Source of the DNA: DATCJA01 sp963814955
Lineage (GTDB): Bacteria > Acidobacteriota > Vicinamibacteria > Vicinamibacterales > UBA2999
NCBI GenBank assembly: GCA_963814955.1
Contig: CAWFEX010000014.1
Coordinates: 1-64,000 of the forward strand
DNA: 64,000 bases
Direction: 5' to 3'
The notes under the pieces were generated by a model. The model was given only the letters and a program-made list of their open reading frames with translations. It made no database searches and was not told the origin of the DNA. This document shows positions 54,828 to 62,836 of this stretch, piece by piece. Every line of letters begins with the position of its first letter. The stretch's first letter is position 1. A program made the translations under genes and the position numbers.

Positions 54828-56560
54828 CTATTTCGTTCCGCTCGGCGTGGCGGCGTCATAGACCACCCGCCCGCCGACCATGGTCATCATCACCTTGATG
54901 TTCTTGATGTCGCCGGCGGGAATGGTCAGGTAGTCGCGATCGATCACGACGAGGTCCGCGAGCTTGCCCGGCTCGATCGAGCCGAGATCGTTTTCGCGGA
55001 ACACGAAGTACGCGTTCTTGCGCGTGTGCGCGATGAGCGCGTCCTCGCGGCTGATCGTCTGGCGCAGGACGGTTTTGCCACCAACCATCTTGCCCGTAAC
55101 CGCCCAGCTGAGCGTTTCGAACGGCAGGATCTGGTTGGCACGGCTGCCGTCGCTGCCGAACCCCCAGGTAATGCCGCTCTTCTGAATCGTGGCGAGCGGC
55201 GCCATGTCGTACGCGCTGTCGCCGAACTGGCGGAGATTGATCCCGCCATTGATGACGGCCCACGGATGCACCGCGGCATACATTCCCAGCCGCTTCATGC
55301 GCTCGAGCTGCGACGCATTCGGCTGGTTGAAGTGCGCCAGCACCCACCGCAGGTTCCGAATCGGATATCCTTGTTCACTGCCTCAATCTGATCCAGGAAC
55401 GAGTCGATCGTCTCTTCGAAGTTGGTGTGCACGTGCAGCGGCAATCCAGCCTTCGCCACCTCCGTGATGATGCGGCGCCACTGCGCAAGGTCTTCGGCCT
55501 TCGTCTCGACGCGATGGCGGAACATCGGGTCTCCAAGGCCGCTGCCGAAGTTCTCGCCGAAGGCGACGTGATCGACCGAGCTGTCGCCCTGAAACACTTT
55601 CATCTGCGCGATTCGAGGCAGAAACTGCTCGGCATTTCCGCCGCCGGCGGGCGTGGTGATGCAGAACACGCGAATGTTCAACTGCCCCTCGGTCGCCCAG
55701 CGGCGATAGCGATCGAGCAGGTCGGCTTCGCAACCGGCGCTGCCGAACGCCGTCAACCCCGACTGGTTCAACTCGTGGATCATGCCCTGCGTGCTCGCTT
55801 CGATATCCTGATCGGTGGCAAGCGGAAGCTTGTCGACCAACGGCCGGAATCCTTCCTCGCTGATGCGACCAGTCGGGCGGCCGGCGCTGTCGCGGACGAC
55901 GCCGGGGAATTCGGAAGCGGCGGATCCGCGCGGCGAGGATTCTGTGACACCGCGTGGTACCCGCCCCACATCGATGGCGTCGATGCCGAGCAACTGCAGC
56001 GCCCGGCTGTTCAGGTACGCCTCGAAGTACGACGCCTGCAGAAACACCGGATGGTTTGGCGCTGCCGCGTCGAGCTCCTCACGAGTGAACGGCTTCGAAT
56101 CGTCTGCGAACTGCTCGACTGCCCAACCGCCCAGGTTGTAAATCCATTCTCCCGGCTTGACGCGTTCGGTCCGGGCCCGAAGCAGCGCGAGCGCCTCCTT
56201 GCGCGATTCCACACCGTCCCAGCGGACCTCGTACTTCCAGGTGGTGCCGTACCGGAGCAGGTGCATGTGGTTGTCGATCAGTCCCGGCAGGACGGTCCGA
56301 CCGCGCAAGTCGATGCGACGGGTCGAAGGGCCGGCAAGACGACTGATCTCCTGGTTTGTACCGACGGCAACCACTCGCTCGCCGCGCACGGCCACCGCCT
56401 GCGCAATCGTGAATCGCTCGTCGACCGTGACGATCTTCCCGTTCGACAGGATCACGTCTGGCGGGTTTGACCCACCTGAGCCCTGGGCTCGCAAAGCAGA
56501 ACCCGCCGTGACGAGGGCGCCAACGCTCACCAGCAGCGGAATTACAGCTCGCAGTCGCAT
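54828..56560 (-). CDS. Exported YtcJ-like amidohydrolase, one frameshift
   Basis: The reconstructed enzyme has about 577 residues and a signal peptide ('IPLLVSVGALVTAGSALRAQ'). Metal-dependent amidohydrolase marks: 'VILSNGKIVTVDERFTIAQ', 'RTVLPGLIDNHMHLLRYG' (HxH), 'AGLPLHVHTNFEETIDSF', then after a frame change near 55345 'VLAHFNQPNASQLERMKRLG', 'WGFGSDGSRANQILPFE' and 'GSIEPGKLADLVVIDRDYLT'. The substrate of this branch is usually unknown (N-acyl or cyclic amides). The ATG at 56560 follows GGAGG and is preferred to the in-frame Met 12 bases upstream. Confidence 0.87.
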
Positions 56561-56644
56561 GGATACCTCCACAACCCGACGTCTGAACCGGCGGCATTAT
56601 GGCTCCGTTACCCCAAATTGCCTATACTTCCGGCGAGGACGCCC

Positions 56645-57556
56645 ATGATGAGAGTTGCCAGCAGATTCTTCGTCAGCGCATGCATCGCGATGGCATCGGT
56701 CGGTGTGGCGGGACAGAACCGGCCGCAGCAATCGGCGACGGAATGGCAGCAGAAACATGCGATGGGACTCAAGCATCGAACGGCGTGGGACCTGTATCAG
56801 GCGTTGAAAGCGTCAGCGCGGGGCGCCAAACAGAATCCACCGTTCAGTGAGTTGCCTGACTGGTCCGGGCTCTGGACCCAGGCCGGCGGCGGGTCATTCT
56901 TCGGCCAGGGACCGGCGGGTGTCGGACCGAAGCTCACGGCCGGCGCGACTGCTGCACTGAAGAAGGCACAGGAATTGGGGGCTCAGGGAATCACGTATGA
57001 CGAGAACCTGAGCGAGTGCGGTCCTCCGGGCTTTCCGCGCTGGCTCGTCATTCCGTTCCTCCGGGAGTTTGTCGTCCGACCCGAGCAGACCTGGCTTTCT
57101 TCGGAAACCGTGAACAACGTCCGCCGCATCTATACGGACGGACGCGGTCACCCGTCGCCGGCCGACGCGTATCCGCTCTATTACGGCGACTCAATCGGCT
57201 TCTGGGACGGACAGAAACTCGTGATTCACACCGGGCAGCTGATGGCTCGCTCGATGGGTCGAAATCAGCCAGACCAGAGCGAAAAGATGGAGACGGTTGA
57301 AATCTGGGAAAAAGTCGATGCTCGCACGATTGTGGCGGATGCCTGGATCTACGATGCAGAGCTCTATCAGGAACCCTGGTACATGCAGCGGCGGTACTCA
57401 CAGGTGCCGAACGACGACAAGCTCCTGCGCATGAACTATTGGCACTGCGGTGAAAATCCGAACAACGAGGTGTTTAAGACGCCCGAGGGAGGCACTCAGT
57501 ACCGCGACTTTACGTTTACGCCGAGCGACGATCGCACGAAGGAGCAGGGTCGATGA
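56645..57556 (+). CDS. Secreted beta-rich protein, partner of DUF6152
   Basis: This 303-residue exported protein has a signal peptide ('FVSACIAMASVGVAGQN'). The recognisable pattern is 'LPDWSGLWTQAGG', then 'ECGPPGFPRWLVIPFL', 'NNVRRIYTDGRGHP', 'GDSIGFWDGQKLVIHT' and 'NYWHCGENPNNEVFKTP'. It shares this layout with the protein at about 58.0-58.9 kb and with the N-terminal half of the one at 59.5-61.4 kb. I know of no established function; a lipocalin-like binding protein is one possibility. Its last four bases overlap the start of a DUF6152 gene (ATGA), so the pair is translated together. Confidence 0.72.
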   Translation: MMRVASRFFVSACIAMASVGVAGQNRPQQSATEWQQKHAMGLKHRTAWDLYQALKASARGAKQNPPFSELPDWSGLWTQAGGGSFFGQGPAGVGPKLTAGATAALKKAQELGAQGITYDENLSECGPPGFPRWLVIPFLREFVVRPEQTWLSSETVNNVRRIYTDGRGHPSPADAYPLYYGDSIGFWDGQKLVIHTGQLMARSMGRNQPDQSEKMETVEIWEKVDARTIVADAWIYDAELYQEPWYMQRRYSQVPNDDKLLRMNYWHCGENPNNEVFKTPEGGTQYRDFTFTPSDDRTKEQGR

Positions 57557-57954
57557 CGAAGACGCTCAGAATTACGGCGGCGAGCGCGATTATCGTGACC
57601 GCGCTGACAACCGTGAGCTACGCCCATCATTCGGGAACGATGTTCGACGACAAGAAACAGGTCACGCTCGAGGGCGTGGTGAAGGAATTTCAGTACACGA
57701 ACCCGCACTCGTGGCTGCTCGTCGACGTGACGAACCCGGACGGTACCGTGACGACCTGGGGCTTCGAAGCGGAAGGACCCAACACGCTGCTGCAGGCCAA
57801 GATTCGCAGAAGCGACTTCGCCCCGGGCACGAAGATCACGATCACCGGATTTCCGATGAGAGATGGACGTCCGGCCGCCGCATGGACGAAGGCGGTGCGC
57901 GCTTCCGACGGCGTCGAGTTCTATCCTCGAGGCCGGACTCCGCAGGTCCAATAA
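57553..57954 (+). CDS. DUF6152 family protein, copy 1
   Basis: This 133-residue small exported beta-barrel-like protein has a signal peptide ending 'TALTTVSYA', which puts His-His-Ser at the mature N-terminus. The family core follows: 'VTLEGVVKEFQYTNPHSWLL' (second conserved His in 'NPHS'), 'VTTWGFEAEGPNTLLQ' and 'GTKITITGFPMRDGRPAA'. The fold is likely an OB-like barrel. The N-terminal His plus 'PHS' could bind copper or another metal (inference). It is translationally coupled to the upstream secreted protein by an ATGA overlap. Confidence 0.85.
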   Translation: MTKTLRITAASAIIVTALTTVSYAHHSGTMFDDKKQVTLEGVVKEFQYTNPHSWLLVDVTNPDGTVTTWGFEAEGPNTLLQAKIRRSDFAPGTKITITGFPMRDGRPAAAWTKAVRASDGVEFYPRGRTPQVQ

Positions 57955-57985
57955 TCCATCGGTGCAACGCGCAAGCCGTAGAGGC

Positions 57986-58001
57986 GCAGGTTGAAACCTG
58001 C
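57986..58001. repeat. Intergenic palindrome, 7-bp arms
   Basis: GCAGGTT, loop GA, AACCTGC, followed by CCCCTAC. It may provide or overlap the 3' end of the minus-strand gene here. Confidence 0.6.
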
Positions 58002-58915
58002 CCCCTACCTGAACTGTGCACGCCGTCGGATTCCACGCGGATCCGTCGGGAAGTTTCTTGAAGGAATAATTGACGACCCACGGTTGGGTCAGATACTCAG
58101 GATCTTCGACGATCTGTGTGAACCGGAGCCACTGACTCTTGTCGGGCAATTCCATGACGCGGAAGTACTCGGTGAGCTTGGCGTTGGCCGTGTACGGCAT
58201 CCCGTTCTTCCAGTAGTAACCCGGTGTCAAGCGCAGGGTGACGACTTTCAGGTTGCCGCCGCGCTCTACGTTTCCCGAACGCGGCCACGATCGTCCACGC
58301 CGCCATCGAGTAGCCCTGTCGGCTTGGTTTGACGCCAGGCGGCGGCTCGAACTTCACCGCTTCTGTTGGCAAATAGGTCGCGTTGCTGAAATCCATCCGT
58401 CCACCGGGGCCGTCGACGGACCGAAACGGAAAAGACGGGTCTGGGTGCCGGAGTCGGCATCGACCTTCAGGGTATTGTCGTCCTGCCACGCGATTCGCAG
58501 ATGCGTCGGCTGGCGCATGATGCCGGGCGCGCCATATGCCTTGCAGGAATCGCCTTCGGCTTCGTCCTTCGCTGGATCCCATTTCATGGCTGCCTGGGCG
58601 CCCGCCACGTTGTACGGAATATTCGATCGCGCGGCCGGATTCGGGACCGACCCCGAGCAGGCCGACACCGGGGTTCTCGATCACACCGGGTGCGCCCACG
58701 CCGAAGTCGCCTTTCGGCGCCGTCAGCATCCGGACGTGCCAGTCTTCGGTGATGACCGCGGTCCAGTAGCCGGTGAGATCGATAGGGGCCAGCGCCCGGG
58801 CGGTCGGGGGCGCAGCCCCTGCTCCACCCCGTCCGCCGCGACCCTGCCCTTCGGCGATCGCGGGTCCGAGGAGACCCACAGCGGCCGTCAGCACAATCAG
58901 CGTCTGTCGGTTCAC
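58002..58915 (-). pseudogene. Secreted beta-rich protein, frameshifted
   Basis: The product of about 300 residues starts at a GTG (58915) with a signal peptide ('LIVLTAAVGLLGPAIAEGQ') and 'APIDLTGYWTAVITEDWHVR'. A second frame gives 'NVAGAQAAMKWDPAKDEAE', 'AYGAPGIMRQPTHLRIAW' and 'NTLKVDADSGTQTRLFRF'. A third gives 'PGYYWKNGMPYTANAKLTEY' and 'EDPEYLTQPWVVNYSFKK'. The segments match the layout of the N-terminal half of the protein at 59497-61401. At least three frame changes are needed, and the 3' end is uncertain (near 58000). It is followed upstream on the same strand by a DUF6152 gene, repeating the pairing seen at 56.6-58.0 kb. Confidence 0.65.
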
Positions 58916-58998
58916 CTTTGCCCTTTACCTTTGCCCTTTTCCTTTGCCCTTTACCTTTGCCTGTACCTTTGACTTTTGCCCTTTGACTTTTGACCTTA
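58916..58998. repeat. Tandem CCTTTGCCCTTTA array
   Basis: About six imperfect 11-13-bp units of CCTTTGCCCTTT and CTTTTGACTTT type. On the minus strand this is a purine-rich AAAGGGC array directly before the GTG start of the frameshifted secreted protein, so it may supply ribosome-binding sequences. Confidence 0.65.
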
Positions 58999-59012
58999 CA
59001 CGTCACTTAAAA

Positions 59013-59034
59013 CGCGCACGCTGAAGCCTGCGCT
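59013..59034. repeat. Imperfect intergenic palindrome
   Basis: CGCGCACGCTGAAGCCTGCGC, then CTCTAC. It is a mixed-stem member of the dispersed palindrome family. Confidence 0.55.
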
Positions 59035-59040
59035 CTACAC

Positions 59041-59439
59041 TCAATTCACAACCTCACCCGCACCACCGCCCCAGCTCTTGCCATCAGTGGTACGAGTGAT
59101 CTTGATCAGTCGCGCGCGTGTGGCGTTGGGGCTGCGCGACGGGTTCCCGACGACTTCAACCGGGTCGCCCACCTTGAACGCATCCTTGTCGATGCCCTGC
59201 TGCGCGAACTGACTCGCCGCCGCCCCCTCGATCGTCCAGCGTTCGACGGAGCCGTCGGCGTTCTGGACCTCGACGTACAGGAACGAGTGCGGCGAGCGAA
59301 GCGTCACCTGTGCGATCTTCCCTGTGATGGTGATCTTCTGGTCGACGTTGTAGGTGCCGCCAAAGGAGTGGTGCGCGTAGACAGGCGCGTTCGAGAGCAA
59401 CGCGGCGACAAGGGCGAGAGCGGCATATCGGCGTTTCAT
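59041..59439 (-). CDS. DUF6152 family protein, copy 2
   Basis: This 132-residue exported protein has a signal peptide ending 'LLSNAPVYA', again leaving His-His-Ser as the predicted mature N-terminus. The family core reads 'ITITGKIAQVTLRSPHSFLY', 'VERWTIEGAAASQFAQQG' and 'GDPVEVVGNPSRSPNATRAR'. It differs from copy 1 in loops but keeps the N-terminal HHS and the internal 'PHS'. It lies between the two other secreted beta-rich proteins on the same strand, consistent with one functional unit. Confidence 0.86.
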   Translation of the reverse strand: MKRRYAALALVAALLSNAPVYAHHSFGGTYNVDQKITITGKIAQVTLRSPHSFLYVEVQNADGSVERWTIEGAAASQFAQQGIDKDAFKVGDPVEVVGNPSRSPNATRARLIKITRTTDGKSWGGGAGEVVN

Positions 59440-59452
59440 GTGTTTCCTTCAC

Positions 59453-59506
59453 GGGCCGACCCCAAGGTCGGCCCCTACATATTTCCCGCGCCGACCTTAA
59501 GGTCGG
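59453..59506. repeat. Pair of palindromes with CCCCTAC tails
   Basis: GGGCCGAC...GTCGGCCC (59453-59474, loop CCCAAG) and CCGACCT, loop TA, AGGTCGG (59491-59506), both followed by CCCTAC. The second overlaps the last codons and the stop of the metallo-beta-lactamase gene, so it appears to have supplied that gene's 3' end. Confidence 0.7.
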
Positions 59507-61401
59507 CCCCTACGGTCGCTCAGGCTGCGGAACACCGCTTCGACGAATTGCGCGGTTGCACCCCGCTGGCGACCGAACAACGGGTCGTAATCCATGGTCG
59601 GCTTGGCTGCCTTCACCTGCGCCAACGTCATTCCCTTGTCGATCATTGACTGAACGCGATCGCGCACGATCATCAACATGTCTCGGTAGTACCCGACGTC
59701 GGCCGCGTCGCCGATCCAGCCGTGGCCGGGCACGATCATCGTGCCGCCCTGAGACATGAACTCCGTCACCGACATGTCGACCAGCCGGTTGAGCGCGTCG
59801 ATGACCCCGTCGATGCTGCCGCCGCGGTCGACGTCGATCGGCGGATAGATGTCGCTGTTGTAGATGTCCCCGGCCGCAATGACGTCCGCGCGGCGGAACC
59901 AGACAATCGTGTCGCCGTCGGTGACCGCGCTCGGCGGATGGAATAACTGGATCGGCTGGTTGTTGAAAAATCGGTACAGCGTGTACTTGTCCGACGCGTA
60001 CGTGTCGGTCGGCGCGAGCGGCTGCCCCTCGCTCGACTCAGTGAGGCGGCGCTGCACCGCTTCGTGCGCGAGCACTTGAAGGCTCAGCGACGGATCGCGA
60101 TAACCGAGCACGCGGAACATGGGCGACTGCCGGATGTTGGCGTTGCCACCGACGTGATCGGCATTGGCGCTGGTGTTGATGATGAACCGAATCGACGGTT
60201 GTGCCGGTGCGTGCGTCGCCAGCCAGGCGTTGGAAAGCGGCGACGCGGCCTCGGCCGGCTCCGGCGGCCGCATCGTTTGCGCCACCTCGCGAACAGCCGC
60301 CAGCACTCGATCGCTCGCCGCCCCTGCGCCTGAATCCACCATGAGGATGCCGTCACCGCCTACCGAAACGGTGACGTTCCCGCCGGCGCCGGCGATGAGA
60401 TACACATTGCCGGAAACGTGTAGCGTGTCGACGCGGTCGTACGTCGGGGGACGCACCGGCTCGGCATCCGCGCGCTCCGCGATGCGCGTCGAGCCGTCGG
60501 CGTACTCAGGTTTGTACGCGGACTGCGCGGTCGGAGCCGACAGCGTCGCACCCTTGGTCCGCCACTCCGGATACGTCGTCGCCGCACCACCTCGTGTGCC
60601 CTCCTGCGGCATCCGGTACTTGACGGCCGACTCGGTGAGGTACGGGTTGTCGCCGTTCAGGTAGTGCGGCACGCGATACTGCGCACCCGGCTGGTACTCT
60701 TCGGGCTGACACGGGTAGAGCGGGAGCTGCAGCGTGGGCGCGCGAGCGTACGTCGCGCTGCGAACGAGCGGCTCCGTCAGGTAGTCGGGATCGATAACGG
60801 TGAACGTCCACTCGAGGAACGGCTCCTGCAGCGAGATGTGCTCGATCACCGTGGCACGAAAGCTGGCGGGAACGCCGTTGCGGCGGATGTAGCTCTCCTT
60901 CAGATGAGTCGTCGTGATCTCGAGCGTGTCGCCGCGGAATCGGCCAGTGGAGAAACCATCCCAGGAGTGGGCCGCGTAAGACGAGGGACGTTGGCGGCCG
61001 TCGAGCCAGATCATCCTCTCGCCGGGCGTCTTCTCGTAGACGATACGCAGGGCCACGAGCTGGCGGCTGACCGGATCGACGACCTGGTCGATCCGCATCG
61101 GGTCGAGCCCTTTCGCCTGGTAGGTCGGGCCCCGCGGGCGGCACTGCAGGAGCGGCGAGGTGGCGTTCCACTCCTCGTCGTACGTGTCCGCGCGCATGCG
61201 CGCGGCGTCGTTCAGCGGGAGCCCGCGGTAATCACCGGGGTACGCACCGGGCGTCCGATCGCGTTCATCCTCGTAGGGAAGCCAGCGCCATGTCCCCGTC
61301 ACGTCGATGGGTGAGTTCTCCTGAACCAGGACTGGCTTCGACACGGCGGACAGCATCAGGATCAGCACTGCCGTCGTGCGAGCACGGTTCAGCATCGTCA
61401 T
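59497..61401 (-). CDS. Secreted beta-rich domain fused to metallo-beta-lactamase fold
   Basis: This 634-residue exported protein has two parts. Residues about 30-270 repeat the secreted-protein pattern ('DVTGTWRWLPYEDERD', 'LLQCRPRGPTYQ', 'FSTGRFRGDTLEITTTH', 'IDPDYLTEPLVRSATYA'). Residues about 300-620 are a metallo-beta-lactamase fold ('VSGNVYLIAGAGGNVTV', 'GILMVDSGAGAASDRV', 'IVPGHGWIGDA'). The zinc motif reads 'NTSANADHVGGN' instead of NTHxHxDH, so two His ligands are replaced while Asp and the last His remain. Either a one-metal variant or a non-hydrolytic protein is likely. The stop codon lies within an inserted palindrome. Confidence 0.8.
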   Translation of the reverse strand: MTMLNRARTTAVLILMLSAVSKPVLVQENSPIDVTGTWRWLPYEDERDRTPGAYPGDYRGLPLNDAARMRADTYDEEWNATSPLLQCRPRGPTYQAKGLDPMRIDQVVDPVSRQLVALRIVYEKTPGERMIWLDGRQRPSSYAAHSWDGFSTGRFRGDTLEITTTHLKESYIRRNGVPASFRATVIEHISLQEPFLEWTFTVIDPDYLTEPLVRSATYARAPTLQLPLYPCQPEEYQPGAQYRVPHYLNGDNPYLTESAVKYRMPQEGTRGGAATTYPEWRTKGATLSAPTAQSAYKPEYADGSTRIAERADAEPVRPPTYDRVDTLHVSGNVYLIAGAGGNVTVSVGGDGILMVDSGAGAASDRVLAAVREVAQTMRPPEPAEAASPLSNAWLATHAPAQPSIRFIINTSANADHVGGNANIRQSPMFRVLGYRDPSLSLQVLAHEAVQRRLTESSEGQPLAPTDTYASDKYTLYRFFNNQPIQLFHPPSAVTDGDTIVWFRRADVIAAGDIYNSDIYPPIDVDRGGSIDGVIDALNRLVDMSVTEFMSQGGTMIVPGHGWIGDAADVGYYRDMLMIVRDRVQSMIDKGMTLAQVKAAKPTMDYDPLFGRQRGATAQFVEAVFRSLSDRRGRP

Positions 61402-61485
61402 GAGGTTGAAGTGTAGGCGTGCAGGGAGTTGTTGACAAGCGCCGAGGGCGCGCCGTCGACTTGGAACGACACAACTCGGATTCCG

Positions 61486-62502
61486 CTATTTCCCCCGGCC
61501 TTTGTAGCCTTCCGCGATCATCGAAACCTTATAGACCGCCCCGCGAGCGACGATATAAAGAATTCTCCTGTCAGGACCGGCAAACGCGAGGTTGTTGGGA
61601 TTCCGTGAGACTGGAATCGTGCCCAGGTGTTGGCCCTTTGTGCTGAAGATCTGAATCCCCGCCGCCGTCGCGGCGTACACGCGGCCCTGAGCGTCAACCG
61701 TGAGACCGTCCCCTCCAAATCTGAGGTCCGGTGTGTCATTGGGACGCTGGGTCACGATCTCGTACCTGGCGAAGTTGCGCTGATTCTTCACGGTCCCGTC
61801 CGGCTGAACGTCGAACGCCCAGAGGTATTCGCCACCTTCCTTCGGGAGATCGGCAATTGACAGTGTCGTTTTCGCCACTCTGCTCTGGGTGGCGACGTAC
61901 AGGGTTCTTTCGTCCGGACTGAGGGTAATGCCGTTTATCCGTTCGACAGGATGCGCGAACACGCTGATCACCTTCGCACCTGGACGGGCGTACAGGACCG
62001 TACCGGATCCGGAAAGTGTGAAGTAGAGGCCGTCCTTCCTGTCGACGACCAGATCGTTGGGACCTTCAAAGGGTTTGCCGTCGAAGTTGTCGGCAAGAAC
62101 CGCTTCACTGCCCTTTGGCCAGATCACGCCGATCTTGTTGACCGGTGGGTGTTCCTTCAGGGTTGTAATGAGACGGCCTTTCGAGTCGAAGCCCATCGCG
62201 CTGGCGCCGTCCGTGTTGCTCAGAAATGTGGAAGGTTTTCCTTGAGGGTCAATCTTGCCGACGCGGCGCTCCATGTAATCCCAGTAGAGAAGCGTCCCGT
62301 CCCGCATGGCCACCGGACCATCCGTATGCTTCAACCCATCCACGACGACTTGGACTTTTGTGCCGCCCTTGACCACGCCTGGGATATCCGGGGCGATCGT
62401 CTCGGTTGCCGGCGGCGGCAGTGGAACGGCGGCCTCCTGACCGAACGCTACGACCGCACAGAGAAGACCCACGGCAACAACGAGTCCGGTCTGCGATCTC
62501 AT
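61486..62502 (-). CDS. Secreted SMP-30/gluconolactonase-like protein
   Basis: This 338-residue protein has a signal peptide ('GLVVAVGLLCAVVAFGQ') and an SMP-30-type six-bladed propeller. Marks are 'TDGPVAMRDGTLLYWDYME', 'PFEGPNDLVVDRKDGLYFTL' (metal-site Asn-Asp), 'GITLSPDERTLYVATQSR' and 'FGGDGLTVDAQGRVYAATA' (Asp). These residues hold the Ca or Zn ion used for lactone hydrolysis in the family. It fits a substrate-processing role next to the DUF6152 module. Confidence 0.9.
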   Translation of the reverse strand: MRSQTGLVVAVGLLCAVVAFGQEAAVPLPPPATETIAPDIPGVVKGGTKVQVVVDGLKHTDGPVAMRDGTLLYWDYMERRVGKIDPQGKPSTFLSNTDGASAMGFDSKGRLITTLKEHPPVNKIGVIWPKGSEAVLADNFDGKPFEGPNDLVVDRKDGLYFTLSGSGTVLYARPGAKVISVFAHPVERINGITLSPDERTLYVATQSRVAKTTLSIADLPKEGGEYLWAFDVQPDGTVKNQRNFARYEIVTQRPNDTPDLRFGGDGLTVDAQGRVYAATAAGIQIFSTKGQHLGTIPVSRNPNNLAFAGPDRRILYIVARGAVYKVSMIAEGYKGRGK

Positions 62503-62550
62503 GGCAACCCCTCCTGATTTCTGACCGTGCGCATTTGTCTGGAGTGAGGA

Positions 62551-62799
62551 TCAATGGTCGTGGTGGTGGTGTGCCTGCTCGTGCTCCGCGATCTGCTTGT
62601 CGCGCTGAGTCTTCGCATTCCGCCTGCGAGCAGCTTCCAGGTTGGACCTCCGCGTGTGGGCCGAGCTCACGGCGAACATCGACAGGAGTCGTTCCAGGTT
62701 GTGGCCCTGGCACCCGGGACACGACGGCAGGCTCGAGTCGCGCACCAGGGCCTCAAACCGGTGACCACACGCTCGACATTCGAATTCGTAGAGGGGCAT
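62551..62799 (-). CDS. FmdB family zinc-ribbon protein
   Basis: This 82-residue regulatory-type protein starts with the FmdB zinc ribbon 'MPLYEFECRACGHRFEAL' followed by 'SLPSCPGCQGHNLERLLS', giving two CxxC pairs. The rest is a charged helix and a His-rich tail ('HEQAHHHHDH') that could bind metal. FmdB proteins are thought to regulate amidase/formamidase-type genes. Here it is next to an SMP-30-type hydrolase and in the same region as an amidohydrolase, but no direct link is shown. Confidence 0.85.
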   Translation of the reverse strand: MPLYEFECRACGHRFEALVRDSSLPSCPGCQGHNLERLLSMFAVSSAHTRRSNLEAARRRNAKTQRDKQIAEHEQAHHHHDH

Positions 62800-62836
62800 G
62801 GTTTATTGATCTCCACGAAGTAGTGGCATTGTCCGT

